NCBI GenBank assembly: GCA_004293915.1
Contig: RDZG01000093.1
Location: 1-42,458, forward strand
Direction: 5' to 3'
From: Bacteroidota bacterium
GTDB taxonomy: Bacteria; Bacteroidota; Bacteroidia; Cytophagales; UBA9547
Length of the DNA stretch: 42,458 nucleotides
The notes beneath the pieces were generated by a model. The model was not told where the DNA came from and searched no databases. It saw nothing but the letters and a program-made list of their open reading frames with translations. Positions 1 through 8,086 of this stretch are shown here, one piece after another. The translations under genes were made by a program, and so were the position numbers. Every line of letters starts with the position of its first letter. The stretch's first letter is position 1.

Positions 1-945
1 ATCTTGCACGGTTTCTGGAAGCGAATATTTAATTGTAGTTTCTTGCGAAAACGGATTAGGAGAGTTTTGATACAAAAAGGCTATCGAAGTAGTTTTTTCA
101 GTACTCGATTTGGTATCATCTGTTCTGGCTCCTGCTTTGGTATTTTTAAGTTTTTTTACTTCGGCTTTCAGGCTTTCAACTTGGATGTTTAATTCTTTTA
201 GTGCTTCAACTAATATTGGCACAACACCAATATAATTTACTCCTTTCATGCCTGATATTGTATTTGTATACACCAATTCGGGTGCAATTTGCTCCATTTC
301 TTGGGCAACAAATCCAACTCTATTTTTAGGACTATCAGTAGCAATTTTAGCTTTTTTAACAACTGTTTTATCGTCAACATTTTCAAATTTCTCGATTTCA
401 ATCGAATCTAATGCATCATATCCCACTCCACGCATTCCTAAAATTTTACTTAATGCATTTGAATATGTGGAAATATTTTTCTTGATTTTTCTATCAGATA
501 AAAGCACTATACCGCCATTGATATACATTTGTCCAGTCAAATCTACTCGTCCGCCATTTTGAACTATAAACAAATCTGCAACATTTAAGGCTCTACTATC
601 ACCTCTCCAATTTACACCATCATGCCAAAGTGATCTTCCTTGTCTGATATGTAATAAACCTGGTCCATATAATCCTTGGTATCCAGACATGCCAAATGTG
701 TTACTTGGGTCAATTGCTTCTAATGTTAAGATAGGTCCATGCGTACCATATTGGTCTCCAACGGATAGAAATCTAACTAAACCAGTATTTAAACTTGGCT
801 TATAACCTGATACATATAGTTTGCAACCATATTCAATAGTTCCTATTCTGACGTCACCATTTGATTTTACCTTCAACTGCCCAAAACTAAACGTGAAAAC
901 AAACGAAAAAAATAAAAATGCGGTTTTTGATTTTTTTGTGAACAT
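1..945 (-). CDS. S74 (intramolecular chaperone) domain protein with T9SS type A sorting tail, 3' end cut off by window edge
   Basis: Minus-strand frame open from an ATG at 945 to the window edge (315 codons, no stop), so the C-terminus is missing. Residues 1-22 form a signal peptide (lysines, Phe-rich core, SFGQ). Residues about 149-250 read as a peptidase S74 / endosialidase chaperone domain: LSDRKIKKNI, with the Ser-Asp-x-x-x-Lys arrangement of the self-cleavage site, then GVGYD and NRVGFVAQEMEQIAPELVY. A short coiled coil follows (LNIQVESLKAEVKKLKN). The last visible residues, YQNSPNPF and TTIKYSLP, open a T9SS type A sorting domain. Proteins of this type usually trimerise through the S74 domain, and this one should be exported by Sec and then T9SS. 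It is the same strand as the surface-protein run that follows, but 127 bp separate it from the next gene. Domain calls are firm; the biological role is not known. Confidence 0.85.
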   Translation of the reverse strand, partial: MFTKKSKTAFLFFSFVFTFSFGQLKVKSNGDVRIGTIEYGCKLYVSGYKPSLNTGLVRFLSVGDQYGTHGPILTLEAIDPSNTFGMSGYQGLYGPGLLHIRQGRSLWHDGVNWRGDSRALNVADLFIVQNGGRVDLTGQMYINGGIVLLSDRKIKKNISTYSNALSKILGMRGVGYDALDSIEIEKFENVDDKTVVKKAKIATDSPKNRVGFVAQEMEQIAPELVYTNTISGMKGVNYIGVVPILVEALKELNIQVESLKAEVKKLKNTKAGARTDDTKSSTEKTTSIAFLYQNSPNPFSQETTIKYSLPETVQD

Positions 946-960
946 GATATCTAAAATTTT

Positions 961-993
961 AAAAGTTTCACAAAAGTTTCACAAAAGTTTCAC
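961..993. repeat. Three perfect tandem 11-bp repeats upstream of the S74 gene
   Basis: The unit aaaagtttcac (plus strand) occurs three times without a mismatch at 961-971, 972-982 and 983-993. The array lies 16 bp upstream of the S74 start codon, in its promoter or leader. An 11-bp period is close to one helical turn, so the copies would face the same side of the DNA. Confidence 0.9.
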
Positions 994-1072
994 ATTTGCA
1001 AATTTTATTTCATTTTTTTTAAAAATATCTAAAATTTATTAATTCATTAACAATATCGTAATAGTATCATAA

Positions 1073-1780
1073 TCACATAAAAAACCGCATTCCTATCGTT
1101 ACATTATGATAAATTAGGTTTTGGGGTTCGTTTTGAGGGTAGAATTTTTGTAATTTTATTACATCAGCTGTGAGGCAAAAATTATAGCTATATTGTACAA
1201 AAAGTCCATAGCCTTCTCTTATTTTGAAATCGAGTCCAGCACCGCCAAATACGCCAACTGTCGGAATAAAAAGTACACTGCTATAATCTCTATTAAAAGT
1301 ACTTTCTTTCAGATAAGTGAGTTGGTCTTTGCGTGGGTCGGGGTTGGTTACCACAGTTTTATATCTGGGTTGTTGGATCGAAACAAAATTTAAACTCACG
1401 CCAGCAAGTATATATGGCGACATAAACCGCTCAACTCTGGTTAGGTTGTATTTCAAAAACGTGTACACCGAGTTTGTGTTGAGATTATAAGATGGGTTAT
1501 TGTTGAGCGAATCGTCTAACCTGCGCATACTATTTGCAAACTCTGCACCAATGCCAATCGAGAGATTATTAGTAAGTTCTCTCAAAATTGTCACACCTAT
1601 TACAGGGCTTGGGCTGTAATCAGCAAAAACATTATTTGGCAATCCTGTTTCAAAATTAAATGTTTCTACCCCTCCAAAAAGCCTTGCTCCGCCATACACA
1701 TGTACATAATCAACAACCTGACTATGAGCAAATAGCGGAAAAAGTAAACTCAAAAAATAGATTTTAAATTTGTGTTTCAT
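1073..1780 (-). CDS. Outer-membrane beta-barrel protein
   Basis: A 235-residue protein with a clear signal peptide (MKHKFKIYFLSLLFPLFAHS). The rest alternates polar and hydrophobic residues with many Tyr/Phe/Gly, for example YVHVYGGARLFGG, YGLFVQYSYNF, and a last strand NVTIGMRFFM ending in aromatics, as expected for a small OmpW/OmpX-like or generic Bacteroidota porin-family barrel. No enzyme motif is visible. Its start lies 6 bp after the stop of the putative lipoprotein gene (1787-2773), so the two are probably co-transcribed and may act together at the outer membrane. The exact barrel family is not recognisable by eye. Confidence 0.7.
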   Translation of the reverse strand: MKHKFKIYFLSLLFPLFAHSQVVDYVHVYGGARLFGGVETFNFETGLPNNVFADYSPSPVIGVTILRELTNNLSIGIGAEFANSMRRLDDSLNNNPSYNLNTNSVYTFLKYNLTRVERFMSPYILAGVSLNFVSIQQPRYKTVVTNPDPRKDQLTYLKESTFNRDYSSVLFIPTVGVFGGAGLDFKIREGYGLFVQYSYNFCLTADVIKLQKFYPQNEPQNLIYHNVTIGMRFFM

Positions 1781-1786
1781 AGGTAT

Positions 1787-2773
1787 TTATTTGATTAAAA
1801 TTTCTTGAAAACGCACTCCAGAAGTAGTATTTACACATGTAGCAGTACTCGAAACTGTAAATGAATTTACAAACGCACCCACAAATCCACTCAAAGTATA
1901 ATTTGCCGCAAATGTATAATTGCCTGGACTTAGCAAAATAGTTTTTGTGATTTGTTGCGAACAAGGTGCATAATTTGTATCCACTTTTATTAGATTTCCT
2001 TTATCAAATCCCGAAATAGTGATTGCAGAAAACACGGGTATGTCTCTAATGTTTCCTCCAACTTTAAAATCATGTACAAAACCAACTCTTGCCAACACAC
2101 AAGGTTGCAAAGTAATAAACGTAACATCGTTTATGATTGTAATATCTCTTTCGGTCCAAGCACACAATCCGTTGTTTGACTCTATTAAATAACTAAATGG
2201 AATGTTTTTACGGACAGTTGTGGGATAAAAATTAGTATATCCAACCGAATTGGGTACAAATGGACCAATTTGTTTATCGTTCAATTTTATTTTGTATGAT
2301 GAATCTAAACCAATGCCCAAATTTTGTCCTAAAAAGCTAAAAACTACAACTCCACTATTTGGCACCAATTTGATTTCTATATTGCTGTCGCTCGATTTTT
2401 TGGGTGTGATGGTAAAAATATCAGAAATGGCAAAGTTATCAGCAATTTTATCTGCGTTTAAAAAAGCTGTTTTTTCTACTTTTTTGAAACAAAATATCCA
2501 ATATTGTTTATCGGATTCGATGTCTGTAAACTCGGCTTTTCCTTTTTTAGAAACGGTGCTTCGATAGGCTTTTGAAATATCATAAGCAGCCAAAGCATTG
2601 TTATATTGTGTAAAATCCGAAAACAAACAAATGGTTGCACTGTCTAATGCTTGATTTTTTTCATCGGTTATACTCATAAAAATATTGGTCGGAAAACTCA
2701 CTGTTTTGTCTTCTTGTTTGCATTCTGCAAAAAATAGCAAACTCAAAATGGCAAATGATAATAGCTTTTTCAT
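1787..2773 (-). CDS. Putative lipoprotein of unknown function
   Basis: A 328-residue protein starting MKKLLSFAILSLLFFAECKQEDK. This is a lysine-rich start, hydrophobic core and a Cys at position 18 that could be a lipidation site. The lipobox is imperfect (FAEC rather than L-A-G-C), but the acidic residues right after the Cys resemble the lipoprotein export signal described in Bacteroidota. The body contains beta-rich segments typical of surface adhesin or carboxypeptidase-like folds (ITDEKNQALDSATICLF resembles the start of a regulatory CarboxypepD-like domain). The gene is 2 bp downstream of the 870-residue T9SS protein and 6 bp upstream of the barrel gene, so it sits in the middle of a three-gene operon. 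Function unknown. Confidence 0.6.
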   Translation of the reverse strand: MKKLLSFAILSLLFFAECKQEDKTVSFPTNIFMSITDEKNQALDSATICLFSDFTQYNNALAAYDISKAYRSTVSKKGKAEFTDIESDKQYWIFCFKKVEKTAFLNADKIADNFAISDIFTITPKKSSDSNIEIKLVPNSGVVVFSFLGQNLGIGLDSSYKIKLNDKQIGPFVPNSVGYTNFYPTTVRKNIPFSYLIESNNGLCAWTERDITIINDVTFITLQPCVLARVGFVHDFKVGGNIRDIPVFSAITISGFDKGNLIKVDTNYAPCSQQITKTILLSPGNYTFAANYTLSGFVGAFVNSFTVSSTATCVNTTSGVRFQEILIK

Positions 2774-2775
2774 AC

Positions 2776-5388
2776 CTAAAATACGACAAGTTTATGTGTA
2801 AAAATACTTTCATTTTCAAAAACTTGCATGATGTAAATACCTGAATTCAAATGAGATATATCGATTTCGTTTTTATGGTTGAGCAACATGATATCTAATT
2901 TTATGTTTCCCAAATTGTCAATTAATTTAACGTTTGATTTCTCAGTAATATTTTCTAAATCGATATGCAAAATATCTTTTACTGGATTAGGATAAACTTG
3001 AAATGTAAATTCGGGTTTAGAAATACTCAACGTAAAATCTCCTCTCCCATTTGGAACATCAAAATAAGCAGGATTATCTAATAGTACACCTTTCGAAATC
3101 GACTTACAACCCGAATTATCTGTAAACTCTACCCTATAATTTCCTTTATAATTTGTTGCCAAACCTGAAGTGGTTTGGTTTATAATTAATCTTTCGTTCA
3201 AATACCAACGATAAGTTCCCGCATTTTTGGGTGCCGAAAACGAAGTATAATTTGCATTATTAATTGTTGTAAAATCAAGTATTTTTTCGATGTTACTGAT
3301 TAAAACTTCATTTGTTTTGCATTTGCCAGACGAAAAACTAAAACGACTATCTTGTGGATACATTATTACTTCCATTTTATATGCCCCAACAACCATAGGT
3401 TTAAAACTACTAGGAATCTCAGGCAAATCTAAGTCTTTAAAAATCATGTTGCCATTGATATATGTATCTCCAAAAATTGCACCAGAAACACTAATATTAC
3501 GAAGTTCTAAAAGCGGTTCGCCACACACTGTAGTTGTTTGAATCAATGTTGGACTATTGAAAACTTCGCCAATTGTAACGTTATCTGTTTTTGATTCTCC
3601 ACAAGAACCTTCAACTGTTAATTTTATGATTTTTGAAATAATATCTGGGTTGGCAGAAGTAAAACCCAATTGCTTGTTTGATATAATTGTAAACCTTGAA
3701 TCGTTTTGAATATTCAAATTTTCTAACATACCTGCCATAGTTGTATTTTCTGTAAAACCTTCCCACAAATAAGTTAAATTGTCGCCAGATGCAGTTGCAT
3801 TTATGTTTAATTTAGTGCCTGTGCATGCAAATTTGGGACAATTGCTATTTCCACAAAAAGACTTATCCAAAATACCAACTTCGGGAGCTGCACAAGATTT
3901 GTTGAGTAAAACCATAAACATACCTAGCGTAGTTGTCTGACCAATAAAATCGGAACCATAAGCAACAATATCGTTTTTTCCATCTGCATTGATATCTGCA
4001 ACTTCTAGCCCCAAAACAGGTTTATCATTAAAAAATGCATCTGTATTATAATCTTGAATTGTACTAAACGAATTTGCAGAAATCGGTAAATTACCTGTTG
4101 GATTTAGCTTAAAATTCGATTTCATAACTCTAATTTTTGAACTTCCGCCTTGCGAATAAGCCACAATAATTTCTTGAATGCCATCGCCATCAACATCGCC
4201 AGTTGTTAAATCTGATATTATTTTGCCTTGTCCCAGCGTAAACAAAATTGGATCCGAAAAACTTGAGCCGCTAAGTGTTTGTCCAAAACTATTATTTTGA
4301 ACAATTGCTAAAGAGTCGAAATTACCATACTTCAAAACCAAATCATGAAAACCATCATCATTCAAATCACAATTTTCGATTTTTGTAATAGCTGAAGAGG
4401 TTGTAATGGTTGCTATTTTAGTAAAAAATGAAGAAGAAGTGGTAAAAACTTCTATGCTAAATGGTGTACTAAACGTTTTATTAACTGAAACAACAATTTC
4501 TTGACGGTTATCATTATCTAAATCTGTAGGAATTAGATTAAATCCTTGTGGATAAAAATTACTTAAAAGTGCTGAACTTGTACCTGCAAATGAATAATTA
4601 GACGCAGTACTAACATTCTTTATTGCAAAAATTTGAACTCCTGAAATATATACCAAATCAAGTTTTTTGTCATCATCTATATCAGAAAACACATAGTCAT
4701 TTGCAAATGTATTTATTAAACTGTATGGAGTAGTAAAATTGTTATCAATTACCGAAATAGTTGCATTGCCATTTGTTGTGTAAGGTACAATATCTAAACT
4801 TCCATTAGCATTGAGTTCTGATACCTTTAATTTATTTGGACTTTGTCCTACACTAATAAAGCTATTATCAGCAAAAAAATTGCTGATTTTGTATGGTTTT
4901 GTGTTTATATCATTGTAAATTACCTTTAACGCAGTGTTTGTGTTTCCAAAATAAATTCCCAAAAATCCTTGGTTATAATAATCTGTTAAAACCATTGCAC
5001 TTGGAGCAAAATCGAGTGGCTTTGTTTGGGTTTCAAATGTATTTGGTGATATGCTGCCTGCCGTGCCACCTGTATAGGTCAATTGTGGGATGTTTTGGTA
5101 GAAAACAGTTTGTCCAAAAGTAATATCTGACAAATAAATTCCATTTTTTGAACTTGACCCAAGTGGTAATTTTGCTGAAAATTGTCCTCCAGATAAAGTG
5201 TTTGGATTTCCTGCATTTACTTTTCCAATATGTAATTTTGTATCGTTTCCAGGAAAAATTGTTCCTGTAAATGTTGCCATTCCACCTATTTTGGAAATTT
5301 TTGGTGCATTTGTCAAAGAAATACTGAGCCCAAAACAAGTTTGAATACTGATAATTAAAAACAGAAATAGAATTTTTGCGTTTTTCAT
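2776..5388 (-). CDS. Secreted FG-GAP/VCBS repeat protein with T9SS type A sorting domain
   Basis: An 870-residue protein with a signal peptide (residues 1-20, FLFLIISIQTCFG). The middle holds FG-GAP/VCBS-like repeats with Ca-binding-type loops: DIDDDKKLDLVYI, DLDNDNRQEIVV, DLNDDGFHDLVL, DVDGDGIQEIIVAY, DINADGKNDIVAYG. These are expected to build an integrin-like propeller. A Cys-rich stretch follows around residues 495-530 (CAAPEVG, CGNSNCPKFAC), then Ig-like sequence. The C-terminus (FQVYPNPVKDILHIDL to the final LVVF) is a type A sorting domain, so the protein should pass through Sec and T9SS to the cell surface or medium. It heads a probable operon with the lipoprotein and barrel genes. 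Ligand unknown. Confidence 0.85.
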   Translation of the reverse strand: MKNAKILFLFLIISIQTCFGLSISLTNAPKISKIGGMATFTGTIFPGNDTKLHIGKVNAGNPNTLSGGQFSAKLPLGSSSKNGIYLSDITFGQTVFYQNIPQLTYTGGTAGSISPNTFETQTKPLDFAPSAMVLTDYYNQGFLGIYFGNTNTALKVIYNDINTKPYKISNFFADNSFISVGQSPNKLKVSELNANGSLDIVPYTTNGNATISVIDNNFTTPYSLINTFANDYVFSDIDDDKKLDLVYISGVQIFAIKNVSTASNYSFAGTSSALLSNFYPQGFNLIPTDLDNDNRQEIVVSVNKTFSTPFSIEVFTTSSSFFTKIATITTSSAITKIENCDLNDDGFHDLVLKYGNFDSLAIVQNNSFGQTLSGSSFSDPILFTLGQGKIISDLTTGDVDGDGIQEIIVAYSQGGSSKIRVMKSNFKLNPTGNLPISANSFSTIQDYNTDAFFNDKPVLGLEVADINADGKNDIVAYGSDFIGQTTTLGMFMVLLNKSCAAPEVGILDKSFCGNSNCPKFACTGTKLNINATASGDNLTYLWEGFTENTTMAGMLENLNIQNDSRFTIISNKQLGFTSANPDIISKIIKLTVEGSCGESKTDNVTIGEVFNSPTLIQTTTVCGEPLLELRNISVSGAIFGDTYINGNMIFKDLDLPEIPSSFKPMVVGAYKMEVIMYPQDSRFSFSSGKCKTNEVLISNIEKILDFTTINNANYTSFSAPKNAGTYRWYLNERLIINQTTSGLATNYKGNYRVEFTDNSGCKSISKGVLLDNPAYFDVPNGRGDFTLSISKPEFTFQVYPNPVKDILHIDLENITEKSNVKLIDNLGNIKLDIMLLNHKNEIDISHLNSGIYIMQVFENESIFTHKLVVF

Positions 5389-5519
5389 TTTATAGAATAA
5401 TTATTGTACAACATCTATACTGTAAATGTAATAAAAGTAATTGAAATGTTAAAAAATAAGATTTATATTCTAGGCTATTTTGAGATTCTTAACATAAAAT
5501 TGAAATTTAATTGCATTTT

Positions 5520-7856
5520 TTAAAAAACAACCAATTTTGAAATATGAATTCCAATTTTTACCAAATATATGCCAGAAGCCAATTTTTCGTTTATCAAAGT
5601 TTTTTCTGAAACTATATTTTGGGTATAAACCAGCAAACCTTGTGCATTAAATATATATAACGATGCTCCAATCTCTCCATTTTCTACTTTCCATTCGTTT
5701 CCATTTACTGGATTTGGATAAATTATAAAATGATTTGAATGTTCTGAATTATATTTTTGTAAATTAGTTGGTGGTTTATGTGCAGCAACTATGTTTATGA
5801 TTTGATATTGATTTGTGGCTGGTTCAAAATTAACATTACCCAATTGCATAGCAGTAACAGTAACAATACCAACCGAAATTGGCAGAAGCTGATTTCCTGA
5901 TATACTTGCCATTACAGAATTAGTACTATTATAATTAATTACCAAGCCAGAACTTGCTACACCAGTAAGTGTAATATTTGCACCGCCAATGGTTGCAATA
6001 GCGTTTGCACCCATTCCAACAATGCTCTGCATTGCTTTGTTTATCACAATTGTACTTGTAACAGTGCCAATATAATTTAAGTCGGCTACAACACCCACAA
6101 CTGTATATGTACCCGCATCTGTTGGTGCAGTTATGCTACCATTGTAAGTATAATTTACACCGAAAGTGCTTGACAAACCCGAAATACTTGCAATTTTCGG
6201 GTTTGCATCATATATATTATTGTTAAAAATTATTGGACTAGAAATTGTAAGCAATGCTTTGGTTATTGTTAAAGTTGCGTTATTAATTATTAACGTATAA
6301 TTAGAAATATTTGAACCCGTTGCTGTTGCCAAAATATTATAATTTCCAACTCCTGATAGACTATTTGCCGAAGTTGTAAAACTCGGATTGATGATGTCAT
6401 TATTTACAACTCCTAAAACAGAACCAGTAAATATTGGATTGATAGAACCATATACACGACTAAAATTATTACCCTGAACTGTTAGGTTTGCTTTTGTGAT
6501 GGTTACCACGCCAGTTAATGTAACCCCATCAAAATTACTGTTGCCATTTTGAAAAGCAGTAACAGTTACAACACCAATACCTGTTGCTGTTGCAGAATTG
6601 CCAAAAACACCTAAAATACTCGAATTTGAGCTTGTAGCATTTACTGTTAACCCTGAAGTTGCAGTAATATTAAAAACTAATCCATAATTTATGGTATTTA
6701 TTAAATTAATTTGTTGTACACCTTTTGCAAGAAATACGCTAACTGTATTATTGCCACTATTAGCAACTGCAATGTCTTGTTTTCCATCATTATTGAGGTC
6801 GCCTATCGCCATTTCTCTTGGCAAATTCAAACTACCAATACTATAGTCAACTTTTAATCCGAAATTTCCATTACCTGTGCTAGTAATTACACTAATAGTA
6901 TTACTGTATTCATTTACAAATGTCAAATCTGGTTTTCCATCACCGCTAAGATCGGTTATCGCAACGCTACGAGGTCTTGTACCGGCAGCAAAATCTACTT
7001 TTGTTGCAAAGCTACCTGTACCTGTTCCTGTAAATACACTAATAGAATTACTTATTTGATTTGCAACTGCTAAATCTGGTTTTCCATCTCCACTAAGATC
7101 GCCTATCGCAACACTAAATGGATTAGAGCCTGTAATATAATCTACTTTTATTCCGAAATTTCCGAAACCTGTGTTTGTTAGGACACTAACAGTATTACTA
7201 AAATAATTGGCTATAGCCAAATCTAGTTTACCATCGTTATTAATATCGCCTATTGCTACACTGCAAGGAGAACTACCTGTGGTATAATCAGTCTTTGTTC
7301 CAAAACTGCCAATACCAGTATTTGTAAGTATGCTAACAGTTCCACTACTCCAATTGACTATTGCCAAATCTGGTTTTCCATCATTATTGAGATCGCCTAT
7401 TGCTACATTTTGAGGGTCATTACCTGTTGTATAATCGACCTTTGTTGCAAACATTCCGTTACCTGTATTAGTAAAAACACTAATTGTATTACTGCCTCTA
7501 TTTACTACGGCTAAATCAAGATTTGAATCTCCATTGAAATCGCCTAACACTATGTTGTACGGTCCACTACCAGTAATATAACTTGCCGTTATAACAAAAC
7601 TACCATTACCTGTATTTGTCATTATAGTAATTGTATTACTATTTGCACTAGAAATTGCCAAATCTGGTTTTCCATCATTATTGAGATCGCCTATTGCAGT
7701 ACCAAATAATTGATCACCACTTCCACCTACTGTATATACTCTTGCAGAGGAAAATATGGTTTGCCCAAATGATAAATTAACAAGAATTACAATTAAAAAT
7801 ACAGTTAAAAAATTACCTTTAAAAAGGGTATCACTTATTGTTACATTTGATTTCAT
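5520..7856 (-). CDS. Secreted FG-GAP/MBG domain protein with T9SS type A sorting domain
   Basis: A 778-residue protein. After a hydrophobic signal segment (about residues 14-31, VFLIVILVNLSFGQ) it carries seven near-identical repeats of about 49 residues with the loop D-x-N-x-D-G-x-x-D, for example AIGDLNNDGKPDLAI and AIGDLSGDGKPDLAV, which are FG-GAP/VCBS repeats with expected calcium sites. Then comes an Ig-like segment with VTVTAFQNGNSNF, two MBG-type domains (VYGSINPIFTGSV; ITAPTDAGTYTVVG), another Ig-like segment (VTVTAMQLGNVNF) and a T9SS type A tail (IIYPNPVNG to LVVF). The repeats are visible in the DNA as about 150-bp units between roughly 6720 and 7740. It is 131 bp upstream of the 870-residue protein on the same strand. 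Likely a surface adhesin-like protein; ligand unknown. Confidence 0.85.
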   Translation of the reverse strand: MKSNVTISDTLFKGNFLTVFLIVILVNLSFGQTIFSSARVYTVGGSGDQLFGTAIGDLNNDGKPDLAISSANSNTITIMTNTGNGSFVITASYITGSGPYNIVLGDFNGDSNLDLAVVNRGSNTISVFTNTGNGMFATKVDYTTGNDPQNVAIGDLNNDGKPDLAIVNWSSGTVSILTNTGIGSFGTKTDYTTGSSPCSVAIGDINNDGKLDLAIANYFSNTVSVLTNTGFGNFGIKVDYITGSNPFSVAIGDLSGDGKPDLAVANQISNSISVFTGTGTGSFATKVDFAAGTRPRSVAITDLSGDGKPDLTFVNEYSNTISVITSTGNGNFGLKVDYSIGSLNLPREMAIGDLNNDGKQDIAVANSGNNTVSVFLAKGVQQINLINTINYGLVFNITATSGLTVNATSSNSSILGVFGNSATATGIGVVTVTAFQNGNSNFDGVTLTGVVTITKANLTVQGNNFSRVYGSINPIFTGSVLGVVNNDIINPSFTTSANSLSGVGNYNILATATGSNISNYTLIINNATLTITKALLTISSPIIFNNNIYDANPKIASISGLSSTFGVNYTYNGSITAPTDAGTYTVVGVVADLNYIGTVTSTIVINKAMQSIVGMGANAIATIGGANITLTGVASSGLVINYNSTNSVMASISGNQLLPISVGIVTVTAMQLGNVNFEPATNQYQIINIVAAHKPPTNLQKYNSEHSNHFIIYPNPVNGNEWKVENGEIGASLYIFNAQGLLVYTQNIVSEKTLINEKLASGIYLVKIGIHISKLVVF

Positions 7857-8086
7857 GTTTATAGAATTAAATTTTGTACTTATTTATAATGTAATATTAC
7901 AACAATATTAGATAAATTATTTATAATTCATGTGATTTATTTTTATAAATGAATTTATAAAAAATAAACATCTTAAAAGTAAATTTTCATCAAATCAACC
8001 TTAATTCCATATTGCTCTCAAACTATTTTTTGCTACCTTTGTAAGCTTTTATAATACAAAATTTTACGAAATAGCACATTTTATCA
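7857..8086. promoter_or_regulatory. Divergent intergenic region with AT-only inverted repeat
   Basis: This 230-bp gap separates two divergent genes. It contains an imperfect AT-only inverted repeat (7936-7950 against 7953-7968, 2-nt loop, one-base length difference in the arms) and the promoter of the ABC-F gene. A weak match to the reversed -7 consensus is present for the minus-strand gene (CAACAATA near 7902). No gene is visible. Confidence 0.4.
8012..8041 (+). promoter_or_regulatory. Bacteroidota-type promoter of the ABC-F gene
   Basis: TTG at 8012-8014 and TACCTTTG at 8034-8041 are separated by 19 bp, matching the Bacteroidota consensus (-33 TTG, -7 TAnnTTTG). Transcription would start about 8047, leaving a leader of about 40 nt before the ATG at 8087. 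This is the best promoter match in the window. Confidence 0.7.

Noticed and set aside
248-1042. Plus-strand frames at 248-562 and 821-1042
   Set aside because: They are shadows of the minus-strand S74 gene and its upstream region; the minus frame has signal peptide, domain motifs and a sorting tail.
6720-7740. Regular DNA repeats of about 150 bp that could suggest an array
   Set aside because: They encode the FG-GAP protein repeats in frame; unit length and divergence do not fit CRISPR, and no cas gene is present.
7936-7968. AT-only inverted repeat as a terminator
   Set aside because: It lies between divergent starts, contains no G/C pairs and could be chance in AT-rich DNA.
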